The notes beneath the pieces are model-generated. The model worked only from the letters and a program-made list of their open reading frames with translations, ran no database searches and was not told the DNA's origin. This document shows positions 1 to 10,060 of a stretch of 64,000 nt of DNA, piece after piece. This DNA is from Arthrobacter sp. CJ23. GTDB lineage: Bacteria > Actinomycetota > Actinomycetes > Actinomycetales > Micrococcaceae. Each line of letters begins with the position of its first letter. The first letter of the stretch is position 1. The stretch covers positions 682,001-746,000 of the forward strand of contig NZ_CP102950.1 in the NCBI RefSeq assembly GCF_024741795.1, in the 5' to 3' direction. Position numbers and translations under genes: made by a program.

Positions 1-1175
1 ACGCCCAGTTCTTCGTCTCACAGGATCCGTTCGTGGCAGCCATGGGATCGTTCGCCACGCTCGCGGTAGGTTTCGTGGCCCGCCCGATCGGCGGCTTCAT
101 CTTCGGTGCCCTTGGCGACAAGGTGGGCCGCAAGAAGATCCTCATGGTCACCATCGTCGGCATCGGCATTGTCACAGGGCTGATCGGACTGCTGCCGAAC
201 TACATGACCATCGGCCTGGCCGCGCCCATCCTGCTGGTAGCCCTCCGCATCGTCCAGGGCCTCGCCGTCGGCGGTGAGTGGAGCGGCGCGGTGATCATCG
301 CCGTCGAGAATGCGCCGGTGGAAAAGCGCGCCCGCTACGCCGCCCTGCCGCAGATCGGGTCCCCGATCGGCACCATCCTGTCCTCCGGCGGCTTCTTCGG
401 CATGCTGTTCCTGGTGGGCCAGAGCAACTTCGACGCCTGGGGCTGGCGCATCCCGTTCATCGCCGCCATCCCGCTGCTGGCCATCTCTCTGTGGATCCGC
501 AGCCGCCTGAGCGAATCACCCGAATTCGAAGCCCTCATGGAGTCCGGCGAAACCGAACACGCCCCCATCCGCGGCGTTCTGAAGAACAGCTGGCGCCAGA
601 TCCTGGTGGGCATGTGCTCGGCCCTGCTCGGCATCGGCGGCTTCTACCTCATCACCAGCTTCGTGGTCTTCTACGGCACCAAGGTCCTCAAACTGCCCTC
701 CGAACTGCTGCTCCTAGGCACCCTGCTGGCCGCCGCCCTGGAGATCGGCGCCCTGATCTGGGCCGGCCGCCTGGGCGAAAAGTTCGGCGCCAGCAAGGTC
801 ATCCTGTGGGGCGGCGTGGCCTCGGCGATCGTCGCCGTCCCGGTTTTCCTGGCCATCGACAGCCGCAACCCGTTCCTGGTGGTCGCCGGCATGATGGTCG
901 GCGTTGCCGTCCTCTCCATCCCGTACGCAGTCTCCGGCACCGCACTGACGGCCCTGTTCGCCACCAAGGTGCGCTACACCGGCGTCGCCATCACCTCCAA
1001 CACCGCGGGCGTCATCTCCGGCTTCGTGCCGCTGATCGCCACCGCGCTGGTGGCCGCCAACGGCAACTCCTACTGGCCCGGCGCCATCATCCTCCTGGTG
1101 GTGTCCGCACTGACCGCGCTCTCCGGCCTGTTCCTCCCCGGCCTTTCCATCGAAGAAGAAGGAATGAAGCATTGA
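1..1175 (+). CDS. MFS transporter, metabolite:H+ symporter (MHS) type, 5' partial
   Basis: Inner-membrane symporter that probably imports the organic acid or amide substrate of the following catabolic genes. The reading frame is open from base 3, before the first in-window ATG at 33, and reads AQFFVSQDPFVAAMGSF, typical of the region after the first helix in MHS proteins, so the true start lies upstream of the window. The loop motif GDKVGRKK (MFS signature between helices 2 and 3) and the RIVQGLAVGGEWSGA stretch of the MHS subfamily are both visible. The stop overlaps the TTG start of the next gene, so the two are translationally coupled. Substrate cannot be read from sequence. Confidence 0.88.
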   Translation, partial: AQFFVSQDPFVAAMGSFATLAVGFVARPIGGFIFGALGDKVGRKKILMVTIVGIGIVTGLIGLLPNYMTIGLAAPILLVALRIVQGLAVGGEWSGAVIIAVENAPVEKRARYAALPQIGSPIGTILSSGGFFGMLFLVGQSNFDAWGWRIPFIAAIPLLAISLWIRSRLSESPEFEALMESGETEHAPIRGVLKNSWRQILVGMCSALLGIGGFYLITSFVVFYGTKVLKLPSELLLLGTLLAAALEIGALIWAGRLGEKFGASKVILWGGVASAIVAVPVFLAIDSRNPFLVVAGMMVGVAVLSIPYAVSGTALTALFATKVRYTGVAITSNTAGVISGFVPLIATALVAANGNSYWPGAIILLVVSALTALSGLFLPGLSIEEEGMKH

Positions 1176-2788
1176 GCACCACTACCGCAGGCCACCTGAT
1201 CGTTGCCCAACTGGAACGCGCCGGCATCAAGCGCGTGTACGGCGTCCCCGGCGAAAGCTACCTGGACGTCCTGGACGGCCTCCACGGCTCCTCCATCGAA
1301 ACAGTGGTGACCCGCCACGAAGGCGGCGCAGGCTTCATGGCCCTCACCGAAGGCCGCCTGACGGAACTGCCCGGCGTCGCCATGGTGACCCGCGGCCCCG
1401 GTGCCGCCAACGCCTTCATCGCCATCCACACGGCACACCAGGACGCCACCCCGATGATCCTTTTCGTGGGCCTCATCCCGGTGGCAGACCGCGGCCGGGA
1501 GTCCTTCCAGGAATTCGACATCAACGCCTGGTTCGGCAGCACCGCCAAGAAAGTGGTGACTTTGGACGACGCTGCCTCCGCGGCCCGCGTGGTGGACGAC
1601 GCCATCTTCACCGCCCTCAGCGGACGCCCGGGCCCCGTGGTGATCGGCCTGCCCGAGGACGTCCTGGTCCACGTCATCAACGAAGCCACGGTGGAACCGC
1701 GCAAGGTCTCCCGCCCGGAGCCTTCGGCCGCGGACTTGGCCGGGCTCGAAGCCCGCCTCGCCGCGGCAAGCAAGCCGCTGATCGTGGTGGGCGGCGAGGG
1801 CTGGACCCAGGAATCCGGCGAAGCCTTGGCCGGCTGGGCCGGCCGCCACGGCATTCCCGTGCTCGCGGATTTCCGCGCCTACGACGCCGTCCCGCACCGC
1901 TCCGACGCCTACGCCGGTTTCCTGGGCTACGGTCGCAGCGACGCCAACGCCGAACGCCTGGACGCCGCGGACCTGATCGTCTTCCTTGGCTGCGTGCGCG
2001 GCGATGTCCTCTCCGACGGCTACACCCGCGGCCTCGCAGCGACCACCGTGGTGGTCAACGCCGACGCCGATCTCCTGGGCCACTTCGGCCGGGCAGACCA
2101 GCACATCACCGCCGACGTCACCGCCTTCTCCTCGGCCCTCGCCGCCACCGCCTCCGCCGTGCAGCCGGCCGCCGGCTGGTTCGCCGACGCCCGCGCCGAC
2201 TACCTCAAGTTCTCCTCCGCCCAGCCCGACGGCGGTACGGGCGTGGACCTGGGCGTCGTGATGGAGATCCTCAAGCAGGAAATGGCCGACGACGCCGTGC
2301 TCACCTTCGGCGCCGGCAACCACGCCCTGTGGCCGGCCCGCTACCTGCAGCACAACAGCGCCAACTCCCTGGCCGCCCCGCGCAACGGAGCCATGGGCAT
2401 GGGCATCCCCGCCGCCGTGGCCGCCTCCCTGGCCTACCCGGGCCGGCAGGTCATTTCCGTGGCCGGCGACGGCTGCTTCATGATGAACGGCCAGGAAATC
2501 GCTACCGCCATGGGCCACGGAGCCCGGTTCATTGTGCTGGTGGTGGACAACGGCATTTTCGCCACCATCCGCGAACACCAGGAAGCCCACTACCCGGGCC
2601 GCCCCTCCGGCACGCACATGACCAACCCGGATTTCGCCGCCCTGGCCCGCTCCTACGGCGGCTACGGCGAGCGCATCGACAAGGCCGAGGACTTCGCCGC
2701 CGCGTTCCGCCGCGCTGTCGAGTCCGGGCTGCCGGCCGTGCTGCACCTCCCGCAGGACCCCACCACCCGTTCCCCCAAGAGCAACTGA
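1172..2788 (+). CDS. Thiamine-diphosphate-dependent enzyme (acetolactate synthase/2-oxoacid decarboxylase-like)
   Basis: Cytoplasmic ThDP enzyme of 538 residues, a normal length for the acetolactate synthase/benzoylformate decarboxylase superfamily. Start chosen at TTG 1172: AAGGA at 1159-1163 is spaced 8 nt upstream and the N-terminus then begins STTTAGHLIVAQLERAG. The N-terminal pyrimidine-binding domain carries the catalytic Glu in GVPGES (about residue 28). The C-terminal domain carries the GDG...N metal/ThDP motif near residue 432 (VAGDGCFMMNGQE, then VVDNGIFATI). Position before an aldehyde dehydrogenase suggests a 2-oxoacid decarboxylase making an aldehyde, but a carboligase role is equally possible. 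Substrate unknown. Confidence 0.85.
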   Translation: MSTTTAGHLIVAQLERAGIKRVYGVPGESYLDVLDGLHGSSIETVVTRHEGGAGFMALTEGRLTELPGVAMVTRGPGAANAFIAIHTAHQDATPMILFVGLIPVADRGRESFQEFDINAWFGSTAKKVVTLDDAASAARVVDDAIFTALSGRPGPVVIGLPEDVLVHVINEATVEPRKVSRPEPSAADLAGLEARLAAASKPLIVVGGEGWTQESGEALAGWAGRHGIPVLADFRAYDAVPHRSDAYAGFLGYGRSDANAERLDAADLIVFLGCVRGDVLSDGYTRGLAATTVVVNADADLLGHFGRADQHITADVTAFSSALAATASAVQPAAGWFADARADYLKFSSAQPDGGTGVDLGVVMEILKQEMADDAVLTFGAGNHALWPARYLQHNSANSLAAPRNGAMGMGIPAAVAASLAYPGRQVISVAGDGCFMMNGQEIATAMGHGARFIVLVVDNGIFATIREHQEAHYPGRPSGTHMTNPDFAALARSYGGYGERIDKAEDFAAAFRRAVESGLPAVLHLPQDPTTRSPKSN

Positions 2789-2799
2789 CTGGAGCCCCC

Positions 2800-4206
2800 G
2801 TGATCACGCTCAAGAACATCATCAACGGCCAGGCCGTTGATGCCCCGGCCAGCCTTCCCTTCTTCGACCCCAGCACCGGGGTGCAGATCGGCACCGCCCC
2901 GGACAGCGACGCGGCCGCCGTCGACGCCGCCTTCCAGGCCGCTGCCGCAGCTTTCACAACGTACAAGCGCACGACGCCGGGCGAACGCCAGGCGCTGCTG
3001 CTGCAGCTCGCGGACCTCATCGAAGCCAACGCGGACCGCCTCCTTGAGGCCGAGGTCGCGTGCACGGGCAAGCCCCGGGCCGCGACCCGCGAACTGGAGA
3101 TCCTGCGCGGCGCGGACCAGCTGCGCTTCTTCGCCGGCGCCTGCCGGGTGGTGTCCGGAATGGCCTCCACCGAGTACGTGCAGGGCTTCACCTCCACCAT
3201 CCGCCGCGAGCCGCTGGGCGTGGTCGCCCAGATCACCCCGTGGAACTACCCGTTCATGATGGCCATCTGGAAGATCGGCCCGGCGCTGGCCGCCGGCAAC
3301 ACCCTGGTCCTCAAGCCTGCCGACACCACCCCGTGGTCCACGGTGCTCCTGGGCGAGCTGGCCCAGGAGGTGTTCCCGGCCGGCGTGGTGAACATCGTCT
3401 GCGGCGGCCGCGACGCCGGGGCCGCCATGGTGGACCACGAGATCCCGGAAATGGTGTCCATCACCGGCTCCACCCGGGCCGGGGCGCAGGTCATGTCCGC
3501 CGCGTCCAAGACCCTCAAGGATGTCCACCTGGAGCTCGGCGGCAAGGCACCGGCGATCGTGTTCGCGGACGTGGACATCGCCCGGACGGCGCAGGAAATC
3601 GCGCTGAGCGCCTTCTTCAATGCCGGCCAGGACTGCACCGCCGTGACCCGCGTGATCGTGGAGCAGTCCATCCACGCCGAGTTCGCCGCCGCCCTCGGGG
3701 CTGCGGCCGCGGCACTGGCCGTGGGCGGCGAGGACGCTGACCTTGGCCCGCTGAACAGTGCCGCCCAGCTGGAACGGGTGGAGGGCTTCATGACCCGGCT
3801 GCCGGCCAACGCCACGGTGGTTTCCGGCGGCAAGCGCACCGGCACCGGCTACTACTTCGAGCCCACCGTGATCGACGGCGTCTTCCAGGGCGACGAGGTG
3901 GTGTGCGACGAGATCTTCGGCCCCGTGGTCACCGTGCAGCCCTTCGCCACGGAGGAAGAGGCAATCGAGCTGGCCAACGGCACCAAGTACGCGCTGGCCT
4001 CCAGCGTCTGGTCCGAGAACCACGGCGTGGTCACGCGCGTATCCATGGAACTGGACTTCGGCGCCGTCTGGATCAACTGCCACCAGGTGATCCCCGCAGA
4101 AGCCCCGCACGGCGGCTTCAAGCACTCGGGCACCGGCAAGGACCTCTCGGTCTACGGGCTCGAGGACTACACCCGCATCAAGTCCGTCACCACGTCCCAC
4201 CGCTGA
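2800..4206 (+). CDS. NAD(P)-dependent aldehyde dehydrogenase (aminobutyraldehyde/betaine aldehyde type)
   Basis: Oxidises an aldehyde to the carboxylate with NAD(P)+. GTG start at 2800 is preceded by GGAG at 2791-2794; 468 residues, normal for the family. The catalytic Cys is at about residue 279 in FNAGQDCTA, a motif typical of gamma-aminobutyraldehyde dehydrogenases, and the general-base Glu is at about 245 in HLELGGKAP. The cofactor-site stretch QITPWNYPF is intact. It lies 11 nt after the ThDP enzyme, so it likely oxidises that enzyme's product. The natural aldehyde is not known. Confidence 0.9.
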   Translation: MITLKNIINGQAVDAPASLPFFDPSTGVQIGTAPDSDAAAVDAAFQAAAAAFTTYKRTTPGERQALLLQLADLIEANADRLLEAEVACTGKPRAATRELEILRGADQLRFFAGACRVVSGMASTEYVQGFTSTIRREPLGVVAQITPWNYPFMMAIWKIGPALAAGNTLVLKPADTTPWSTVLLGELAQEVFPAGVVNIVCGGRDAGAAMVDHEIPEMVSITGSTRAGAQVMSAASKTLKDVHLELGGKAPAIVFADVDIARTAQEIALSAFFNAGQDCTAVTRVIVEQSIHAEFAAALGAAAAALAVGGEDADLGPLNSAAQLERVEGFMTRLPANATVVSGGKRTGTGYYFEPTVIDGVFQGDEVVCDEIFGPVVTVQPFATEEEAIELANGTKYALASSVWSENHGVVTRVSMELDFGAVWINCHQVIPAEAPHGGFKHSGTGKDLSVYGLEDYTRIKSVTTSHR

Positions 4207-4234
4207 TCTGCCCGCTCCAACCGCTAGGTACGCC

Positions 4235-5947
4235 ATGAAACTCGATCTCCTGCTGCGCAACGCCAACATCATCACGATGGACGCGGACCGCCCAAACGCC
4301 CACTCGATGGGTGTCTGGCAGGGCCGCATCGTCGGCCTGGACGGCGACGTTGACGGACTGGACGCCGCCGAGGTCCTGGACCTGGACGGCGCCACCGTGA
4401 CGCCGGGATTCATCGACGCGCACTGCCACACCACCTGGTTCGGGCTGGGCCTGGCCGAGCTGGACGTCTCCGGAGCCCGCGGCCTGCCGCAGCTGTATGC
4501 GCTGCTGGAAGCCACGGCTTCGGCTGGAGAATCCGGCGCCGGCTGGCTCCTCGCCACCGGCTTCAGCCAAACGCAGCACGGCGGCGAGTTCCCGGACATC
4601 CGGGAGCTGGACCGGATCACGGGGGAGCGGCCGCTGTTCATGCGGCACAACTCCGGACACATGGCGGTGGTCAACACCGCCGCGCTGCGGCTGGCGGGGG
4701 CGGAGTCGCCGTCATTCGCGGATCCCGACGGCGGTGTGATCGTCCGGGATGCCGCCGGCAAACCGACGGGGCTGGTGCAGGAGACGGCCCAGGCGCTGAT
4801 CCAGCAGCTGATCCTGCCGTATTCGATCGGCGACATCGAGGCCGCCATCGAACGGGCTACACGGGTCTACGCCGCGGAGGGCATCACGAGCTTTACCGAG
4901 GCAGGCGTGGGCGGCGGCTGGATCGGGCACAGCCCCGTGGAACTGGCCGCCTACCAGCGGGCCGCGGGCACCGGACGCCTGCACGCCCGGGCCCAGGTGA
5001 TGCCGGTGCTGGATGTGCTGCACCCGCTGGACGGGCACGCCGCGGACGGCCCCGGCCTCGCGGGCCTGGCGCCGGCCGGCCTGGATCTGGGCATCGCCAG
5101 CGGATTCGGCAGCGACATGCTCTCGCTCGGCCCGGCCAAGGTCTTCCTGGACGGCTCGCTCCTGGGTGAAACCGCCGCCGTCAGCCACGAGTACTGCAGC
5201 CACGGCAGCAAGGACAACCGCGGCAACACCGGCTACTTCCAGGCCGATCCCGCCGCGCTGCGGGAGCGGATCGAGGGCGCCTACGCCGCGGGCTGGTCCA
5301 TTGCGGCGCACGCCATCGGCGACCGGGCCGTTGACCTGGCCATCGACATCCTCGCCGGATGCGAAGCCACGTACGGCCCGCGCGCGGTGCCCAACCGGAT
5401 CGAGCACGCGTCCATGACCCGGCCCGAGCAGCTGGCACAACTCGCCGCGGCCGGCATCGCGGTCACCCCGCAGGCCAGCTTCTTCCACGGCGGCGGCGAC
5501 GGCATGGCCGATTCGCTCGGTCCCGGCCGCCTGCCCTGGGCCTACCGGGCCGCCTCCTTCCTGGCCGCCGGGGTCACCCTGGCCGGCAGCTCGGACCGGC
5601 CCGTGGCCGACGGCAATGTGCTGCGCGGCATGCAGGCCTTCGTGGACCGCCGCACGTCCTCCGGGGCCGTATTCGGCAACCCGGACGAGAGGCTCACCCC
5701 GTACCAGGCCCTGGCCGCATACACCACGGGCGCCGCCGCGGCCACGGGAACTTTAGCGTCGAAGGGTTCGCTGGTTCCCGGCAAACTCGCCGATTTCACG
5801 GTGCTGTCCGCTTCTCCCTTGGACGCAGGGGACATCAGCGAACTGCAGGTCCTGGCCACCGCCGTCGGGGGCCGCTTCACCCACAGCACCCTGGCCGCTC
5901 AGCACGCGCCGGAACAAGCTGCCCTGCAGCATTCGTCCCGCTCCTAG
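4235..5947 (+). CDS. YtcJ-like metal-dependent amidohydrolase
   Basis: Amidohydrolase-superfamily TIM-barrel hydrolase of 570 residues. Metal-site motifs are visible in order: DAHCH (first beta strand), the conserved KVFLDGSLLGETAA segment, HAIGDRAVD, NRIEHASM and GSDRPVADG with the terminal Asp. These match the YtcJ/amidohydrolase-3 family, whose members cleave cyclic or linear amides, often with unknown natural substrate. No signal peptide, so cytoplasmic. It is the fourth gene of the operon, after the aldehyde dehydrogenase. A paralogue of the same family lies at 54586. Confidence 0.85.
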   Translation: MKLDLLLRNANIITMDADRPNAHSMGVWQGRIVGLDGDVDGLDAAEVLDLDGATVTPGFIDAHCHTTWFGLGLAELDVSGARGLPQLYALLEATASAGESGAGWLLATGFSQTQHGGEFPDIRELDRITGERPLFMRHNSGHMAVVNTAALRLAGAESPSFADPDGGVIVRDAAGKPTGLVQETAQALIQQLILPYSIGDIEAAIERATRVYAAEGITSFTEAGVGGGWIGHSPVELAAYQRAAGTGRLHARAQVMPVLDVLHPLDGHAADGPGLAGLAPAGLDLGIASGFGSDMLSLGPAKVFLDGSLLGETAAVSHEYCSHGSKDNRGNTGYFQADPAALRERIEGAYAAGWSIAAHAIGDRAVDLAIDILAGCEATYGPRAVPNRIEHASMTRPEQLAQLAAAGIAVTPQASFFHGGGDGMADSLGPGRLPWAYRAASFLAAGVTLAGSSDRPVADGNVLRGMQAFVDRRTSSGAVFGNPDERLTPYQALAAYTTGAAAATGTLASKGSLVPGKLADFTVLSASPLDAGDISELQVLATAVGGRFTHSTLAAQHAPEQAALQHSSRS

Positions 5948-5971
5948 CCTTTCCGCCATGTCCCAGTTTTT

Positions 5972-6016
5972 GCAGCACCGTTCAAAGCAGCACCGTTCAA
6001 AGCAGCACAGTTCAGA
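5972..6016 (+). repeat. Three 15-bp tandem repeats before the M20 hydrolase gene
   Basis: Unit GCAGCACCGTTCAAA occurs twice exactly (5972-5986, 5987-6001) and once with changes (6002-6016, GCAGCACAGTTCAGA). The repeat sits between the amidohydrolase stop and the hydrolase start at 6027, ending just at the AGAGGGG ribosome-binding site. It is a multiple of three in length, and an ATG at 5958 reads in frame through it, so copy-number change could alter either the leader or an N-terminal extension. Confidence 0.85.
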
Positions 6017-6026
6017 GGGGAACATC

Positions 6027-7286
6027 ATGACTTCACGTACGGCCTTCAACGCCCAGGACGCCGCCTTTGTCCAGGACTTCCGCACCATGAGCGCGTTCGG
6101 CGCCACGGCGAACGGCGGCGTGGACCGCCAGGCCGCCACAGCCCCGGACGGTGAACAGCGCCGCTGGCTCACCGGCCTCCTGGAGGAGCGGGGCTTCACC
6201 GTGAAGTTCGACCGTGCCGGCAACCAGTGGGGCCTCTGCGAGGCCGTTCCGGGAGCACCGTTCGTGGTGCTCGGTTCCCACATGGATTCGCAGCCGACGG
6301 CGGGACGCTACGACGGCGCCTATGGTGTCCTCGCCGCCGCGCACGCCGCGTTCCGTCTCGTGGCGCAGTGGAACACGCCCGGCGCTTCGGCACCGAGGTT
6401 CAACATCGCCGTCGTCAACTGGTTCAACGAGGAAGGCTCGCGCTTCAAGCCCTCCATGATGGGTTCCTCCGTGTACACCGGCAAGCTCCCGCTGGAGACG
6501 GCCCTGGCCACCACGGACGCCGCCGGCATTTCCGTCCGGGAGGCGCTGGACGCGATCGGCTGCCGTGGTTCCTATGAGGGGCCGGAAGCCGCGTACTGCG
6601 CCGAGATCCACATCGAACAGGGCCGCAGCATGGAGCGCGAGGGCATCACCATCGGCCTGGTCTCCTCCAACTGGGCGGCCAACAAATACGAATTCGTGGT
6701 CCACGGCGAACAGGCCCACACCGGCTCCACCGTGATCGAGGACCGCAAGGACGCCCTGCTGGGCGCCTCCATGCTGGTGGTGGCCGCCCGCGAACTCGCC
6801 AAACGCTTCCCGGGTGTGCTCCACACCTCGGTGGGCCAGCTCAACGTCTACCCGAACTCGCCCGTGGTGGTGCCCTCCCGCGTGAACCTGCTGCTGGACC
6901 TGCGCAGCGCCGACGAAGCCGTGCTCGCCGAGGCCGACGCCCTGCTGCACGGGCGCATCACGGAGATCGAGGCCCTGGCCAACGTCACCGTGGAGCGCAA
7001 CCACTCGCACTCCTGGCCGGTGACCCCGTACCAGCCGGAGGGCGTGGAGCTCGCGGCCAAGGTTGCCGCCGATCTGGGCCTGTCCAACAAGGCCGTCATG
7101 ACCCTGGCCGGGCACGACTCCACCAACATGAAGGACATCGTGCCCACCGTGATGCTGTTCGTGCCCAGCGTGGACGGCATCTCCCACAACGAGCACGAAT
7201 ACACCACGGACGAGGACATCGTGGCCGGCCTGGCCATGTTGACCGAGGTGGCCAGGCGCCTCTGCAACGGGGCCCTGGAGGACTAA
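6027..7286 (+). CDS. M20-family Zn-dependent amidase/N-carbamoyl amino acid hydrolase (hydantoinase/carbamoylase family)
   Basis: Hydrolyses an N-carbamoyl or ureido/amide bond; relatives are N-carbamoyl-L-amino acid hydrolases and allantoate amidohydrolases. Start at ATG 6027 (419 residues) follows AGAGGGG with 6-nt spacing; ATG 5958 would add 23 repeat-encoded residues and is less likely. Metal and substrate motifs: GSHMDSQPTAGRYDGA, NWFNEEGSRF, EIHIEQG, LAGHDSTNM and DGISHNEHEYT. The hinge dimerisation domain with VHGEQAHTGST is present. As the last gene of the operon with an amidohydrolase upstream, it could complete hydrolysis of a hydantoin-like or amide substrate; this is inference. 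Confidence 0.88.
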   Translation: MTSRTAFNAQDAAFVQDFRTMSAFGATANGGVDRQAATAPDGEQRRWLTGLLEERGFTVKFDRAGNQWGLCEAVPGAPFVVLGSHMDSQPTAGRYDGAYGVLAAAHAAFRLVAQWNTPGASAPRFNIAVVNWFNEEGSRFKPSMMGSSVYTGKLPLETALATTDAAGISVREALDAIGCRGSYEGPEAAYCAEIHIEQGRSMEREGITIGLVSSNWAANKYEFVVHGEQAHTGSTVIEDRKDALLGASMLVVAARELAKRFPGVLHTSVGQLNVYPNSPVVVPSRVNLLLDLRSADEAVLAEADALLHGRITEIEALANVTVERNHSHSWPVTPYQPEGVELAAKVAADLGLSNKAVMTLAGHDSTNMKDIVPTVMLFVPSVDGISHNEHEYTTDEDIVAGLAMLTEVARRLCNGALED

Positions 7287-7324
7287 GAGACACCGGCGGA
7301 GGGCACGCCATTTCGAGGAGTGAT

Positions 7325-7359
7325 CTTTCGACTCTGTGGCAGCGTCAAAGAGCCGAAAG
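7325..7359 (+). terminator. Hairpin after the catabolic operon
   Basis: Arms 7325-7335 (CTTTCGACTCT) and 7349-7359 (AGAGCCGAAAG) pair at 10 of 11 positions around a 13-nt loop, 40 nt past the last operon stop and facing the convergent VOC gene. No clear T-run follows. Confidence 0.45.
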
Positions 7360-7387
7360 CTCACGTTTCGACGTTAGGAGTTAGGAG

Positions 7388-8101
7388 CTAGGGGTTAGCC
7401 GCGGGCGCCCGGGTGATGCCGATCGACGCCGGGGCCGCCCCCGTGGCTGCGTCCGGGTTGGCGACGTGCAGGACGTCGTCGTCCACCCGCGCCTCGATGT
7501 GCACAGCGGTGAGCCGCCCCAGCAGGGTCTCCAGTCCGCCGTCGTACTCGAACGAGAGGTCGCCGGACTCCGGCGCCGTGCCATGCGCCACGCACAGGAT
7601 GCCGCCGTTCTTGGCGGTGAAGTCCGCCGTGGTGTCCGTGCTGCTCCGCGGCCGGGCGCCGATGTTGCGCAGCTCGCGTACGGCGCCGTCGACGTCGGGC
7701 GTGAGCCAGGTGGCGGCGACCGCCAGTGCCGGGTCGGCGTCCGGGCTGCCCGCCCAGCTGCCGTCCGCGGCCCGCCGGGCCTGCTCGGCGAGGAAGATGA
7801 ACCCATCGCGGGCGCTCACCCTGACGGCGGTCCCGCGCGGCGTCTCCACCACCTCGGCACTGGTGCCGTCCTCGTTGGTGCGGCGGGCGAACTCGTCCAG
7901 GATGCCCGCCTCGACGCCGAATACGGTGGTGCCGTCCTCCGCCGAGCCGTGTTCCGCCTGGCGCAGCGCGAGGCGGCCGGAGCCGGCATCGAATTCCAGC
8001 CAGCCGGCGTCGTCGACGGTCTTGACAAGGCCGAGCGCGCCGAGGAGCTGCTCCCACTGCTCCGTGCGCGAGGTGAAGTGGATGGGGCGGACACGCAGCA
8101 T
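7388..8101 (-). CDS. VOC (glyoxalase/bleomycin-resistance) superfamily protein
   Basis: A 237-residue protein starting MLRVRPIHFTSRTEQW at ATG 8101, behind a strong AGGAGGA ribosome-binding site. It has two repeated alpha/beta halves as in vicinal-oxygen-chelate proteins: the first around residues 1-110 and a second after AVAATWLTPDVDGAVRELRNIGA. A metal-binding His/Glu set could not be assigned with confidence, so it may be a binding protein rather than an enzyme. It converges on the catabolic operon and has no obvious partner. Confidence 0.65.
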   Translation of the reverse strand: MLRVRPIHFTSRTEQWEQLLGALGLVKTVDDAGWLEFDAGSGRLALRQAEHGSAEDGTTVFGVEAGILDEFARRTNEDGTSAEVVETPRGTAVRVSARDGFIFLAEQARRAADGSWAGSPDADPALAVAATWLTPDVDGAVRELRNIGARPRSSTDTTADFTAKNGGILCVAHGTAPESGDLSFEYDGGLETLLGRLTAVHIEARVDDDVLHVANPDAATGAAPASIGITRAPAANP

Positions 8102-8205
8102 GGGATCCTCCTGGGCGGTTCGGCGGGTGCGCTCCCAGCCTATGCCGCCGGGCGCTTCCACCACCGGAAGTTCCCTAATTCGATGACACCCAGCAGAATG
8201 GGCGC

Positions 8206-8802
8206 ATGGCAATCGAGCTTCCCGAACTCCTCGTCCAAGACGCCGTCGCCTGGCGGAAATGGCTGGCTGCGAACAGCGGCAGCAGCCCCGGCGTGTGGCT
8301 CATCCTGCACAAGAAGGGCGGCGACGTCACGGAACTCGACTACGACGCCGCCCTGGACGAGGCCCTGTGCTTCGGCTGGATCGACGGGCAGTCCAAGAGC
8401 CGCGACGACGCGAGCTGGTTCCAGCGCATGACGCCGCGCGGGCCCAAGAGCGTCTGGTCCGAGCGGAACGTGGGGCACATTGCCCGGCTCGAGGCCGCGG
8501 GCCTGATGACCGACGGTGGCCGTGCTGCCGTGGCGGCCGCCAAGGCCGACGGGCGCTGGGAAGCCGCCTACGCCGGTCCGGCCGCAGCCGAGGTGCCGGA
8601 GGACCTTGCTGCGGCGATTGCTGCCGTCCCCGAGGCCCAGGCCATGTTCGATGTCCTCACCTCGGTCAACCGCTTCGCCCTCATCTACCGCACCAACTCG
8701 GTGAAACGGGCGGACACGCGCGCCAGGAAAATCGCCGGCTTCGTGGAGATGCTGGCCCGCCACGAAGCCCCGTACCCGCAGAAGAAGCGCCCAGCCGGCT
8801 AG
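8206..8802 (+). CDS. YdeI/OmpD-associated (OmdA) family protein
   Basis: A 198-residue cytoplasmic protein. The N-terminal signature VWLILHKKGG followed by LDYDAALDEALCFGWIDGQ and the C-terminal segment around RADTRARKIAGFVEMLARHE, ending KKRPAG, are diagnostic of the YdeI/OmdA family. Members are reported to affect stress or bacteriocin tolerance in other bacteria but the biochemical role is unknown. Single gene, divergent from the VOC gene and ending at the palindrome at 8803. Confidence 0.8.
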   Translation: MAIELPELLVQDAVAWRKWLAANSGSSPGVWLILHKKGGDVTELDYDAALDEALCFGWIDGQSKSRDDASWFQRMTPRGPKSVWSERNVGHIARLEAAGLMTDGGRAAVAAAKADGRWEAAYAGPAAAEVPEDLAAAIAAVPEAQAMFDVLTSVNRFALIYRTNSVKRADTRARKIAGFVEMLARHEAPYPQKKRPAG

Positions 8803-8868
8803 CCCAACTAGGTAGCGCCAACCGTCGTTTTGGGCCTCCAAAACGACGGTTGGCGCTACTTACTTGGG
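8803..8868. repeat. Intergenic palindrome, CCCAACT-type (copy A), likely bidirectional terminator
   Basis: Perfect 20-nt arms 8812-8831 and 8840-8859 (GTAGCGCCAACCGTCGTTTT and its complement) around GGGCCTCC. Outer ends CCCAACTAG (8803-8811) and TTACTTGGG (8860-8868) extend the pairing. It lies between two convergent genes. Related elements occur at 22445 and 35932. Confidence 0.8.
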
Positions 8869-8872
8869 CGCG

Positions 8873-10056
<1,184 letters not shown>

Positions 10057-10060
<4 letters not shown>

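Noticed and set aside
1070..2746. 558-codon minus-strand frame opposite the ThDP enzyme
   Set aside because: Shadow of the plus-strand gene; Gly/His/Val-biased composition without motifs.
7360..7387. TTAGGAG-type short direct repeats after the catabolic operon
   Set aside because: Too short and degenerate to be more than chance or part of the terminator region.
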